NCBI RefSeq assembly: GCF_036099295.1
Contig: NZ_CP107976.1
Coordinates: 8,122,001 to 8,186,000 of the forward strand
Length of the DNA stretch: 64,000 bases
Direction of reading: 5' to 3'
Origin: Streptomyces sp. NBC_00358
Lineage (GTDB): Bacteria; Actinomycetota; Actinomycetes; Streptomycetales; Streptomycetaceae
The translations under genes and the position numbers were made by a program. Positions 53,147 through 62,573 of the stretch are shown here, one piece after another. The notes under the pieces were generated by a model. That model was not told where the DNA came from, made no database searches, and was given only the letters and a program-made list of their open reading frames with translations. How positions within the stretch are numbered: the stretch's first letter is position 1; the number at the start of each line of letters is the position of its first letter.

Positions 53147-55704
53147 ACGCCGCCCTGCGCCTCAGCGCCTCGTCGCTGCGCTCCCACAAACGCCGCTTCG
53201 CGGGCACCTTCTTCGCCGTGCTCCTCGGCGTCGCCTTCCTGGCCGGCACCCTCGTCATGGGCGACACCCTGCGCGCCGGGTTCGACACGATGTTCGGCAA
53301 CGCGGCCGAGGGCACCGACGCCGTCGTCCGCAGCGCCGACACCATCACCACGCCGGGGCAGAGCCAGGGCACGCGCGCGCCCGTCGGCACCGATCTGGTG
53401 AGGACGATCGAGCGGACCCCCGGCGTCGCGGCCGCCGCGCCGGACATCCAGGGCGCGGGCCAGCTCATCGGCTCCGACGGCAAGCCCATCGGCGGCCAGG
53501 GCCCTCCCACCCTCGCGGGCAACTGGATCGAGGACCCGAAGCTCAACGCGTACCGGCTCGCCGAAGGCCGCGCCCCGGCGAAGTCCGGCGAGGTCGTCGT
53601 CAACAGGGGCACCGCCGAGAAGGGCCACCTGAAGATCGGCGACACGACGGTCCTGCGCACGCCCGACCCATTCCGGGTGACGATCGTGGGCCTCGCGACC
53701 TTCGGCGGCGCGGACGGCATGGCCCAGGTGACCTTCACCGGCATGACCCAGGCCGACGCGGAGAAACACCTCACCGCGAAGCCCGGCGAGGCCGCGAGCA
53801 TCCGCGTGCGCGCGGGCCCGGGGGTCGGTCAGGACGAGCTCGTCTCCGACCTGACTCCCGTACTCCCCAAGGGAGTCGAGGCCATCACCGGACAGGAGTC
53901 CGCGCGGGAGAACACCGACATGGTCTCCAGCCAGTTCCTGGACGTCTTCACCACGCTCCTGCTCGTCTTCTCCGGCATCGCGCTCCTCGTCGCGACCTTC
54001 TCCATCCACAACACCTTCGCGATCGTGGTCGCCCAACGCACCCGTGAGAACGCGCTGTTGCGCGCCCTGGGCGCCTCGCGCCGGCAGGTCACCGTGTCGA
54101 CCCTGGCGGAGGCTGGCGTCGTCGCCGTGACCGCCTCGGCGGTGGGACTCGCCGGTGGCATCGGTATCGCAGCCGGACTCCAGGCACTGTTCCCGGCCAT
54201 CGGATTCCCTTTCCCCGAGGGCGATTTGGTGATCAGCGCTCTGTCCATGCTGCTGCCGCTCGGCGTCGGCATCGTGGTCTGTCTCGGCTCCGCCCTGCTG
54301 CCCGCCGCACGCGCCGGACGCACGGCACCGCTCGCCGCCCTGCGGGAGACCGCCGTCGACGAGTCCGGTGCCTCGCGCGGCCGAGCGGTGGCCGGCGGTG
54401 GACTGGCGGCCCTGGCACTGGCCCTCACCCTGACCGGAGTCCTGCTGACTCCGTCGCTGTGGCTCGCCGGACTCGGCGCCGTGCTGGCCCTCGCCGCCTT
54501 CGTGGTCCTCGGCCCGGTCGCGTCCACGACCGCCGTACGGGTCCTCGGCGCGCCGCTCGGCAGGCTGCGCGGCGTCACCGGCGGACTCGCCCGGCGCAAC
54601 GCGCTGCGCAGCCCCAAGCGGACCGCCGCGACCGCGGGCGCGCTGATGGTCGGCGTCGCCGTCGTCTCGCTGTTCACGGTCTTCGGAGCCTCGCTCAAGA
54701 CCACCATGGACCGCACGGTCTCCCACTCCTTCGCGGGTGACGTCGCCGTCAGCACCCCGTCGTTCGGCGCGGGCGGCAGCGGGCTCAGCCCGAAGCTGGC
54801 CCCGGCCATCGCGCGGCAGCCGACGGTCGCGTACGCCGTCGGGCTGGGCAGGGGCGTCGCCGAAGTCAACGGCAAGGGACGAGCGTTGACGGTCACGGAC
54901 CCCGCCGCACTCGGCAAGGTCCTCGACCTCGGCGACGTACAGGGATCGCTGAGCGGTCTCGGCGCCGACGGCATCGCCGTCACCCGCAAGGAGGCCGACA
55001 GAGAGCATCTGGTGCCCGGCGGCACGGCCCGCCTCACCTTCACCGACGGGCAGCGGCTGGACTTCACCGTCCGCGCCGTCTACGGCCGGTCGGAACTCGC
55101 GGGCGACTACGTCATCACCCGCGCCGCCTGGGCCCCGCACCGCACCCAGGACGCCGACACGCTCGTCGCCGTCTCCTTCAAGGACGGCGTGAGCACGGCG
55201 GAGGGCAAAGCCGCGGTGAAGAAGGTCGCCGAGCGGTACGGCGGTCCCGAGGTGCAGACCCGGGACGAGTACGCGCAGTCCTCGGCGGGCGGCATCGACA
55301 TGATGCTGACCCTGGTCTACGCCCTGCTCGCCCTCGCGGTGCTCATCGCCCTGCTCGGTATCGCCAACACCCTGACGCTCGCGGTCCACGAGCGCACGCG
55401 GGAACTCGGACTGCTGCGGGCCGTCGGGCAGACCCGGGCACAGTTGCGTGCCATGGTCCGCTGGGAGTCGGTCCTCGTCGCCGCCTTCGGCACGGCGGGC
55501 GGGCTCGCCCTGGGTGCCTTCCTCGGCTGGGTGCTCGTCGAGGCCTCCGACGGCGTGTCGGACAGCGCCTTCGCCTTCGCGGTCCCGCCGCTGCGGCTCA
55601 TGGTGGTGGCGCTGGTGGGTCTCGCTGCCGGAGCCGTCGCGGGACTGCGTCCGGCACGACGGGCGGCACGCCTGGACGTGCTGCGGGCCATCGCCGCGGA
55701 GTGA
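53143..55704 (+). CDS. FtsX-type ABC permease
   Basis: 853 aa. One N-terminal membrane helix (FAGTFFAVLLGVAFLAGTLV), an extracellular MacB-like domain, three FtsX helices at about 270-395 (TLLLVFSGIALLVATFSIHN), a further pair near 420-450, a second extracellular domain and a second FtsX block (YALLALAVLIALLGIANTLT) to the end. This is the usual Streptomyces architecture. It ends the SHOCT-ATPase-permease operon. Confidence 0.94.
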   Translation: MNAALRLSASSLRSHKRRFAGTFFAVLLGVAFLAGTLVMGDTLRAGFDTMFGNAAEGTDAVVRSADTITTPGQSQGTRAPVGTDLVRTIERTPGVAAAAPDIQGAGQLIGSDGKPIGGQGPPTLAGNWIEDPKLNAYRLAEGRAPAKSGEVVVNRGTAEKGHLKIGDTTVLRTPDPFRVTIVGLATFGGADGMAQVTFTGMTQADAEKHLTAKPGEAASIRVRAGPGVGQDELVSDLTPVLPKGVEAITGQESARENTDMVSSQFLDVFTTLLLVFSGIALLVATFSIHNTFAIVVAQRTRENALLRALGASRRQVTVSTLAEAGVVAVTASAVGLAGGIGIAAGLQALFPAIGFPFPEGDLVISALSMLLPLGVGIVVCLGSALLPAARAGRTAPLAALRETAVDESGASRGRAVAGGGLAALALALTLTGVLLTPSLWLAGLGAVLALAAFVVLGPVASTTAVRVLGAPLGRLRGVTGGLARRNALRSPKRTAATAGALMVGVAVVSLFTVFGASLKTTMDRTVSHSFAGDVAVSTPSFGAGGSGLSPKLAPAIARQPTVAYAVGLGRGVAEVNGKGRALTVTDPAALGKVLDLGDVQGSLSGLGADGIAVTRKEADREHLVPGGTARLTFTDGQRLDFTVRAVYGRSELAGDYVITRAAWAPHRTQDADTLVAVSFKDGVSTAEGKAAVKKVAERYGGPEVQTRDEYAQSSAGGIDMMLTLVYALLALAVLIALLGIANTLTLAVHERTRELGLLRAVGQTRAQLRAMVRWESVLVAAFGTAGGLALGAFLGWVLVEASDGVSDSAFAFAVPPLRLMVVALVGLAAGAVAGLRPARRAARLDVLRAIAAE

Positions 55705-55764
55705 GCCCCCATGGTCGTACGACGCCCGCGAACGAGCGGCGTACGCGAGGGGGTCACCGCCCGG

Positions 55765-56280
55765 TCAGCCGGGAACGGCGGACCGGGCGGGAGCGTGTTC
55801 CGGCCGCAGCACGTCGACGGTGTGCCGAAGGGTGGCCTCGCCCGCGATCTCGTAGGGCGAACGAAGTGAGGCCGCCACCACGGGCGTCGACGCCGGAAGC
55901 GTGAACCACACGACCTTGCCCGACTCGCCGTCGGGCCGCACACCCCAGCTCTCGCTCACCGCCGCGACCATGGCGAGGCCGCGTCCGCAGGTGGAGCCGG
56001 GGTCGGCTTCCCGAATCACGGGAAGCCGCGGATCGTGGTCGTGCACCGAGACAGTGAGCCGGTCGAGCTGAAGCTCGATCTCCACGGTGCAGATCTTGTC
56101 CGGCTGGGCGTGCCGGTGGACATTGGTCAGCAACTCGGTGACTCCGAGTGCGGCCCGGTCTATCAAGGGGTCCAGATGCCAGTAGCGCAACTGCGCAGAG
56201 ACGATTCTGCGGACCTGGCCGATCCGCGACGGCAGGGCTTGGAGCTCCACCGTGCAATGCCTGCTTGGCTGGCTGATCAC
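55765..56280 (-). CDS. Anti-sigma-factor-type ATP-binding protein
   Basis: 171 aa from GTG 56280, with GGGGAG upstream. An earlier ATG (56424) would add a sequence starting MSHHYSGFTGDNATNQPAGH. The protein has the RsbW-like HATPase motifs: AALGVTELLTNVHRHA (N box) and GRGLAMVAAVSESWGV (G box). Such proteins bind sigma factors or antagonists under control of phosphatases. None is adjacent here. Confidence 0.85.
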   Translation of the reverse strand: MISQPSRHCTVELQALPSRIGQVRRIVSAQLRYWHLDPLIDRAALGVTELLTNVHRHAQPDKICTVEIELQLDRLTVSVHDHDPRLPVIREADPGSTCGRGLAMVAAVSESWGVRPDGESGKVVWFTLPASTPVVAASLRSPYEIAGEATLRHTVDVLRPEHAPARSAVPG

Positions 56281-56496
56281 GGCTGCGACTCCCCGAATTG
56301 AGGTCCGGAAGAAGACGGAGATCGGATCCAGCAGAGTGGCTGAGAGGAACGGCCGCCTGCTGCGGTGACCGGCGGGCTGGTTCGTAGCGTTATCGCCGGT
56401 AAACCCAGAGTAGTGATGTGACATCAGAGTGGCCCAAGGGGCACGGTCCCGCAACTCGCGGCGCCTCAGGACTCGTGGCGCGGGTGTGGGCGCGGC

Positions 56497-56820
56497 TCAG
56501 CCGCTGCGTCCCGCCGCCCTGCGGACCGCTTCGATGAAGCGGCGCGCCGAGGGCGGTCCCGGCCGGCCGGGCGCGGGATCGTGCTCGCCGAGCGTGAGGG
56601 AGTAGCGCGTGCCGTTGACGTCGGCCGACGCCCGGTCCTCGTGCGCGAACCACGGTTTCGACGCTCGCACCGCCTGCACCGGCGCGCTGTCGATCTCGCT
56701 GCCGTAGCTGGTGAGCAGTTCCAGCCTGCCGTCGCTGATCCGGACCTGTCCGGCCCGGGTGAGCGACCGCAGCCGCTTCCCGATCCGCACGCCCGTGGCC
56801 GTGAACTCCGGCTCCGCCAT
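56497..56820 (-). CDS. Small conserved protein, PH-like
   Basis: 107 aa: MAEPEFTATGVRIGKRLRSL, GQVRISDGRLELLTSYGSEI, VQAVRASKPWFAHEDRASAD and YSLTLGE. The beta-rich pattern suggests a small PH-like fold. It is found in Streptomyces but has no known function. It lies alone between the ATPase gene and the PLP enzyme gene. Confidence 0.65.
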   Translation of the reverse strand: MAEPEFTATGVRIGKRLRSLTRAGQVRISDGRLELLTSYGSEIDSAPVQAVRASKPWFAHEDRASADVNGTRYSLTLGEHDPAPGRPGPPSARRFIEAVRRAAGRSG

Positions 56821-57054
56821 GATGCCCCGCCCCCTTGTGCGCTCCGGCTGTGCCCTGTCGTGACCCAGTGTGCGTCCAGGTCGGGGGCGTTCGCCCCGTT
56901 CGGTGCAGTCTGCCCGCAGGTGGCGTCGAGCACCAGTGCGTATGACGAGGTGGTGGCGGCGACGGGAGCAAAGGCCGGGATGCGCCCCCTCGATCCGGAT
57001 CCACACCCTCCCCCCAGGGGCGCCTTTGAGCGGCCCAAAGGTGTGTTTATGCAG

Positions 57055-57083
57055 GTGAGAAGCGTACGGAAGGTGCTTATGAT
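57055..57083 (+). promoter_or_regulatory. Promoter of the PLP-enzyme gene
   Basis: GTGAGA (57055-57060) and TATGAT (57078-57083) are 17 bp apart. This is the only good promoter-like pair in the 317-bp gap 56821-57137, which otherwise shows nothing recognisable. Confidence 0.45.
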
Positions 57084-57137
57084 CGAGGAGTCCGACCGGT
57101 TGAAGCGGTGTCGGCACCATGCGTTAGGAGCCATCCC

Positions 57138-58262
57138 GTGAGCACTCCCCAGCAGACCCGGACGGGCGAGACCCTCGATGTCGACCGCAGTGACACGGAG
57201 TACCGGACCTGGCTCAAAGAAGCCGTCCGCAAGGTCCAGGCCGATGCCAACCGCTCGGCCGACACCCATCTGCTCCGCTTTCCGCTGCCCGAGCAGTGGG
57301 GCGTCGACCTCTACCTGAAGGACGAGTCGACCCACCCAACCGGCAGCCTCAAGCACCGCCTCGCCCGCTCCCTCTTCCTGTACGGCCTGTGCAACGGCTG
57401 GATTCGGCCGGGCCGCCCGGTGATCGAGGCGTCCAGCGGTTCGACGGCCGTTTCCGAGGCGTATTTCGCTGGGCTTGTCGGCGTTCCTTTCATCGCGGTC
57501 ATGCCCCGCACCACGAGTGCGGAGAAATGCCGGCTGATCGAATTCCACGGCGGGCAGTGCCACTTCGTGGACGATTCCCGCAAGATCTACGCGGAGTCGG
57601 CCGCCCTCGCGGTCGAGACCGGCGGCCACTACATGGACCAATTCACTTATGCGGAAAGGGCCACGGACTGGCGCGGGAACAACAACATCGCCGAATCCAT
57701 CTTCCGTCAGCTGGCGTTGGAGCGTTTTCCGGAGCCCGCGTGGATCGTCGCCACGGCCGGCACCGGCGGTACCTCGGCGACCCTCGCCCGCTACGTCCAC
57801 TACATGCAGGCGGACACCCGTATCTGTGTGGCCGACCCGGAGAACTCCTGCTTCTTCGAGGGCTGGACCGCCGGTGATCCGAACGTCACCTGCGACCGAG
57901 GCTCACGCATCGAGGGCATCGGCAGACCGCGCATGGAGCCGAGCTTCGTGCCCGGGGCCATCGACCGCATGATGAAGGTGCCGGACGCGGCGAGCGTCGC
58001 CGCCGTACGCGCCCTGGAGCAGGCCATCGGCCGCAAGGCGGGCGGCTCGACCGGCACCGGCCTGTGGAGCTCCCTGAAGATCGTCGCCGAGATGGTGGCC
58101 GAGGGGCGCAGAGGAAGCGTGGTGACGCTGCTGTGCGACCCCGGGGACCGTTATCTCGACAAGTACTACTCGGACGCGTGGCTGGCCGAACAGGGCCTGG
58201 ACATCGCGCCGTACACGGCGGCGATCAACTCCCTGCTGCGGACGGGCGTCTGGCCGGACTGA
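57138..58262 (+). CDS. Cds1-like PLP-dependent cysteine desulfhydrase
   Basis: 374 aa from GTG 57138 with AGGAG before it. The PLP Lys is K72 in [16 protein letters not shown], and the phosphate-binding loop is [31 protein letters not shown] binds the substrate. It belongs to the cysteine synthase fold, in the long subgroup that includes mycobacterial Cds1, which releases H2S and pyruvate from cysteine. Synthase activity cannot be excluded. Confidence 0.87.
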   Translation: MSTPQQTRTGETLDVDRSDTEYRTWLKEAVRKVQADANRSADTHLLRFPLPEQWGVDLYLKDESTHPTGSLKHRLARSLFLYGLCNGWIRPGRPVIEASSGSTAVSEAYFAGLVGVPFIAVMPRTTSAEKCRLIEFHGGQCHFVDDSRKIYAESAALAVETGGHYMDQFTYAERATDWRGNNNIAESIFRQLALERFPEPAWIVATAGTGGTSATLARYVHYMQADTRICVADPENSCFFEGWTAGDPNVTCDRGSRIEGIGRPRMEPSFVPGAIDRMMKVPDAASVAAVRALEQAIGRKAGGSTGTGLWSSLKIVAEMVAEGRRGSVVTLLCDPGDRYLDKYYSDAWLAEQGLDIAPYTAAINSLLRTGVWPD

Positions 58263-58311
58263 CCGGTGACGGCGGGACGGACTGCATGGCCGCGCTCTCC
58301 CAACCCCCGCC

Positions 58312-58356
58312 CCGGGGCGCCCGGTTGTACGGCGTCTCGGCCGCCGGGCGCCCCGG
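58312..58356. terminator. Hairpin between convergent genes
   Basis: CCGGGGCGCCCGG (58312-58324) pairs with CCGGGCGCCCCGG (58344-58356), a 13-bp stem with a 19-nt loop, between the PLP enzyme gene and the SRPBCC gene. Confidence 0.65.
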
Positions 58357-58366
58357 CGCCGGCGGC

Positions 58367-58846
58367 TCAGGCCGGTGCCGAGGCCAGCCTGAGGTCAAGT
58401 GCCGTGACCGCGCCGCGGAAGGCGCGGCCCAGGCCGCCCCGCCCCACGGTGAGAGCCGCCCGGAAGAAGGCCGTTCCGTCGGCCGCGAAGGTCCATTGCA
58501 CGCGCGTGCCGCTGCCCGCGGGCAGCAGCCGCCACTCCTCGACCAGGGCGCGCAGACCCGGCGCGTTCGTGGCGTCGGCCCGGTACGTGTACACCTCGGG
58601 AGCCTCGGCGACCAGGACGGTCTCCTCGAAGCGTGTCCCGCCGCGGAGCCGCACCTCGCGCCCCGCGCCGTCCGCCGTGGGCGTGGCGCGCGTGACCGCG
58701 GAGAACCACTCGCTCCACCCGGACACGTCCTCGGCGAGCGCGGAGAAGACCGCCTCGGGAGGCGCGGCCAGCTCACGAGCGAACACCAGGCGCAGCGGAG
58801 CGGTCTCGACGAAGTCGGGTCCCACCGGACGCAGACGACGTGCCAT
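58367..58846 (-). CDS. SRPBCC-family protein
   Basis: 159 aa. LRLVFARELAAPPEAVFSAL, DVSGWSEWFSAVTRATPTAD, RFEETVLVAEAPEVYTYRAD and GTRVQWTFAADGTAFFRAAL are typical of START-like proteins with a deep ligand pocket (polyketide cyclase/dehydrase group). Ligand unknown. Confidence 0.88.
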   Translation of the reverse strand: MARRLRPVGPDFVETAPLRLVFARELAAPPEAVFSALAEDVSGWSEWFSAVTRATPTADGAGREVRLRGGTRFEETVLVAEAPEVYTYRADATNAPGLRALVEEWRLLPAGSGTRVQWTFAADGTAFFRAALTVGRGGLGRAFRGAVTALDLRLASAPA

Positions 58847-59061
58847 GTGCGAACCCCCCTTGCCGGAACCGGGTCCCGGCTTCCGTGTGAGCGCGGAACG
58901 CCCCGGCCTGTCCGCGGCCGGTTCACGCGACCGACCCGCCCGGCCGGCTGCCGGAACCGGGCCCCCTCGACCGCGAGCGACGGTACGGGCGCACCCGCAC
59001 CACGGACGGCGCCGACGGCGTGACCGGCGGCGCGGGCAGCGTCACCCTAGCTGGCGGACCC

Positions 59062-59892
59062 TCAGATGTCTGTATCGTCCTCGGGTTCACCGGCCACGAC
59101 CAGGCGCCGCAGGTGCTCCGCGATCTCCGCGCGGGCCTCGGCGGGCATCCCGCCGTCGGTCACCAGCGTGTCGACCTGCTCCAGCGCGGCGAACGAACTG
59201 AGGCCCACCGTGCCCCACTTGGTGTGGTCCGCGATCACGATGACGCGTCGAGCGGACTGCACGAGCCGCCGGTTGGTCTCCGCCTCCGCGAGGTTGGGCG
59301 TCGACAGCCCCGCCTCGGCCGATATGCCGTGCACACCGAGGAAGAGGACGTCGAAGTGCAGTGCGGCGATGGCCTGATCGGCCACCGGCCCGACGAGGGA
59401 GTCGGACGGCGTGCGCACCCCGCCGGTGAGCACGACGGTCGCGGCGCCCTGACGCTGACCGGAGGTGCGCTGCGCCGAGTGGAACACATCAGCCACGCGT
59501 ACCGAGTTGGTGACCACGGTCAGGTCCGGGACGTCCACGAGTTGATGGGCCAGCGCGTACGTCGTCGTGCCGCCGGAGAGGGCGATCGCCGAGCCCGGCG
59601 CGACCAACTCGGCGGCGGCCCGCGCGATGTCCTCCTTGGCGGTGAGCTCCAGACCCGACTTGGCCTCGAAACCCGGTTCGTGCGTGCTCGCCTCGACCAC
59701 CGGCACCGCGCCGCCGTGCACCTTCTCGACGACACCCTGACGGGCCAGCGCGTCGAGGTCACGGCGGACCGTCATGTCGGAGACGCCGAGTCTTCGCGTC
59801 AGCTCGTTCACGCGGACGCCGCCGCGGCGGCGCACCTCGTCGAGGATCAGAGCGCGACGCTGCTCCGCGAGGAGGTTCTGATTCTCACTCAC
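59062..59892 (-). CDS. DeoR-family regulator
   Basis: 276 aa from GTG 59892. The winged helix is RVNELTRRLGVSDMTVRRDL followed by DALARQGVVEKVHGGA. The sensor domain has IALSGGTTTYALAHQLVD, FLGVHGISAEAGLSTPNLAE and RRVIVIADHTKWGTVGLSSF, which resembles regulators of sugar-phosphate or myo-inositol use. No target operon is adjacent. Confidence 0.9.
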   Translation of the reverse strand: MSENQNLLAEQRRALILDEVRRRGGVRVNELTRRLGVSDMTVRRDLDALARQGVVEKVHGGAVPVVEASTHEPGFEAKSGLELTAKEDIARAAAELVAPGSAIALSGGTTTYALAHQLVDVPDLTVVTNSVRVADVFHSAQRTSGQRQGAATVVLTGGVRTPSDSLVGPVADQAIAALHFDVLFLGVHGISAEAGLSTPNLAEAETNRRLVQSARRVIVIADHTKWGTVGLSSFAALEQVDTLVTDGGMPAEARAEIAEHLRRLVVAGEPEDDTDI

Positions 59893-60173
59893 GACCGCTC
59901 CGGTCCTTTCGTCGCTGACTGCCCGACACTCCGCCCGAACCCGCTCCCACGTGGACATTCTCCTTGTCCGAGGTCTGGAGGACGACCCATCCTCGCACGG
60001 GACACCGGCAGTCGCGCCACTGCCCGTACGCCCACGGCGTCCCTTCCGCGCCGCCACGTTCACACGTATCGGGGAGATTCCGTGCGTTCAGGTGTGCGCG
60101 CGCCCCGCAGCGCGAGACGCTTGTGCCTGCACATGACACAGGAGACACACGCGGCACGGGGGAAGTGCGGACA

Positions 60174-62573
60174 GTGGAACGTGCGCGGGAACACGCCGTC
60201 GACGGGGAGCCCGGCAGCCCCGCACAGCGGCCCGAACCGGCCGGGATCACCCTGGAACTCCTGGTGCACGGGGTCGGCGGCACCACGCCGGAGGAGATGC
60301 TGAACGATCCGCGGACGGTCCGGATCACCGGCGACACGACGGCTGCCGTCTTCCGGCGCGCCGACGACACCGACGCCGAGGAGCACCCCGGCGACCACCG
60401 GGACGGGCCGGTGCGCGAGGCCTACGTATGGTGCAACCTCACCTCCGGCAACGGCGCCCGCGCCCTGTGGCTCCTGCTGCTGCCCTTCATGGTGGTCAAC
60501 CTCGCGCACTGGATGCGTCCCGCCACGCACGGCCGAGGGCGGGCGGTGCGCCTCTACGGACTGCTCGTCCGCCTCGCCGGGCTCACCCTCACCGTGCTGC
60601 TGGTCGCCGCCGCCTGCGAGGTCGCCCTGGACCTGGCCGCCTGGCAGTGCGCCGGCACGCGCGCGTGCGTACGCAACCACTCCTGGCTCGGATTCCTCTC
60701 CCCGGACCGGCCGGACGCCGGCTGGTGGAGCCAGCCGGGCCGCCGCCTCGCCCTGGCCGCCCTGGTGCCCGCGGCGCTCACCACCCTCCTGTGGTACCTG
60801 TCGCACCGCACCTGGAGCGCCTACGAGTCGCAGCGGCCGATGGCCCGAGCCGCCGAACACGACGAGGAGAGCGACGGCACCGGACTCGGCCGCCCCGGCT
60901 TCTGGTACGGGCGCCGGCTGGTCGCCCGGCTGCGTGCCGCGCACACCGCCGCGGGCTTCCTGACCGTCGCGGCGGCCGTGGGCTCCTCGGCCGCCCGCCA
61001 CGACCGTGCGCCGGGCGGACCCGCCGTCCTGGACACCCTGGGCTGGCTCCTGAACGCAACGTGTGTGGCGGGCGGGGCCGTTGTGCTGTGGGTGGTCTGC
61101 CGTCGCGGACGCAGCGAGAACCGGATCGACCGAGGACGCGACCGGACGCTGGTACGCGGACTGCCACTGGGCTCGATCGCCCTGCTCGCCCTCACCCTGG
61201 TGTACGCCGGCTGGTCACGGCCCCACTGGCACGCGACGGGGCGCCTGCCCGGCGACCTCACGTTCGGCGGCCTCACCCTCGTTCAGGGCCTGCTCGTGAT
61301 CGCGCTCGGTGCGGTCGCCCGTGCCCTGTACCGCACGGACCCCCGGGTCAAGGGCTCCGGCCCGGCGGCGGGCGCCCCCCTGGACACCCGTACCGCGATG
61401 CGCGGGTTCGCGGGGCCCGCCGTCGCCATGCTCGCCTGCGCGCTCGGCGGTGTGATGTCCGGAGGCGTGTCCCAGCGGGTCGCCGACTGGCTCGACGGCA
61501 CCCGCCACTCGATCCCCGGCCCGCCCGTCCTGCTGACCTGGCAGGCCTCCGCGATCCCACCGCTGCTCGTCGTACTGCTCGCTCTCATCGGCGGGCTCGC
61601 CCGGGGCACCTGGCGGCTGCGCCGCGGCGAGTCGCTCGCCGTCGAGCGCGACTACCCGCACGAGGCCAGGGACTCAGCCCGCACCCGCCGGATCGCGGGC
61701 ACGCGCGCGATGGCCTCGCTCACCGACCGGGCGCCGCTGATGGTCGGTGTCGTCGCTTCCGTCACCCTGCTGCTCGGGGCCGGCACCCTGGCCGGGGCCC
61801 TCGCCACCGGGGACGCCCCGAGCGAGGCCGCGCGCGGGGCCGACGGCTTCGTCCACGGCGCGGCCGAGACCGCCCAGGCACTCGGCTCCTGGCTGATCGG
61901 CCTCGGCTTCATCGTGTTCGTCACCTGGGGCCGACGCGCCTACAAGGACCCGGCCGCCCGCCGCACCATCGGCATCCTCTGGGACGTCGGCACCTTCTGG
62001 CCGCGCGCCGCCCATCCCTTCGCGCCGCCCTGCTACGCCGAGCGCGCCGTGCCCGACCTCACCTGGCGCATGGCCACCTGGACCCGCGCGACCGGCGGAC
62101 GCCTCGTGCTCTCCGGACATTCCCAGGGCAGCGTGCTGGCCGCCGCGGCCGCCTGGCAGCTCAAGCCTTCGGTACGCAAGAAGGTCGCACTGCTCACCTA
62201 CGGCTCACCTCTGGAGCGCCTGTACGGACGCTGGTTCCCGGCCCACTTCGGCCCCGCCGCCCTGGCTTCGCTGCACCGGGAGGTCGCCTGCTGGCGCAAT
62301 CTCTACCGTCGCACCGACCCCATCGGCGGACCCGTCCGGCTGCCCGGCGACTGCGGCCCCGAGGTCGACCACGAGCCCTTGAAGGACCCGCTCGCCTACG
62401 GGCGCACCGAGCGGCAACCGCTGCCCGCGCCGGTGCTCGGCCACTCCGACTACCAGGCGGACCCGGTCTTCGCCGAGGAGCGGGAGCTGCTGCTGGCCCG
62501 GCTGCTGCCCGAGGTACCGGGCCAGCGTCCCGGCGGGGACGCTCAGGGCAGTTCCGGCAGGTCCTCCGAGTAG
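60174..62573 (+). CDS. Large membrane protein with alpha/beta-hydrolase motifs
   Basis: 799 aa from GTG 60174 (GTG 60165 is an alternative). Near the N-terminus LELLVHGVGGTTPEEML (about 28-44) looks like a lipase oxyanion-hole segment. About eight membrane helices follow between residues 90 and 590. The C-terminal 200 residues resume the hydrolase fold, with the nucleophile elbow LVLSGHSQGSVLAAAAAWQL (Ser about 650) and TYGSPLERLYGRWFP. The catalytic domain thus seems split by a membrane insert. Its 3' end overlaps the opposing gene by 31 bp. Confidence 0.7.
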   Translation: MERAREHAVDGEPGSPAQRPEPAGITLELLVHGVGGTTPEEMLNDPRTVRITGDTTAAVFRRADDTDAEEHPGDHRDGPVREAYVWCNLTSGNGARALWLLLLPFMVVNLAHWMRPATHGRGRAVRLYGLLVRLAGLTLTVLLVAAACEVALDLAAWQCAGTRACVRNHSWLGFLSPDRPDAGWWSQPGRRLALAALVPAALTTLLWYLSHRTWSAYESQRPMARAAEHDEESDGTGLGRPGFWYGRRLVARLRAAHTAAGFLTVAAAVGSSAARHDRAPGGPAVLDTLGWLLNATCVAGGAVVLWVVCRRGRSENRIDRGRDRTLVRGLPLGSIALLALTLVYAGWSRPHWHATGRLPGDLTFGGLTLVQGLLVIALGAVARALYRTDPRVKGSGPAAGAPLDTRTAMRGFAGPAVAMLACALGGVMSGGVSQRVADWLDGTRHSIPGPPVLLTWQASAIPPLLVVLLALIGGLARGTWRLRRGESLAVERDYPHEARDSARTRRIAGTRAMASLTDRAPLMVGVVASVTLLLGAGTLAGALATGDAPSEAARGADGFVHGAAETAQALGSWLIGLGFIVFVTWGRRAYKDPAARRTIGILWDVGTFWPRAAHPFAPPCYAERAVPDLTWRMATWTRATGGRLVLSGHSQGSVLAAAAAWQLKPSVRKKVALLTYGSPLERLYGRWFPAHFGPAALASLHREVACWRNLYRRTDPIGGPVRLPGDCGPEVDHEPLKDPLAYGRTERQPLPAPVLGHSDYQADPVFAEERELLLARLLPEVPGQRPGGDAQGSSGRSSE

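Noticed and set aside
51280-55389. 1,369-codon open frame on the minus strand
   Set aside because: It is antisense to the ABC ATPase and FtsX permease genes, which have all their motifs. Only its last 186 codons (the TetR gene) are real.
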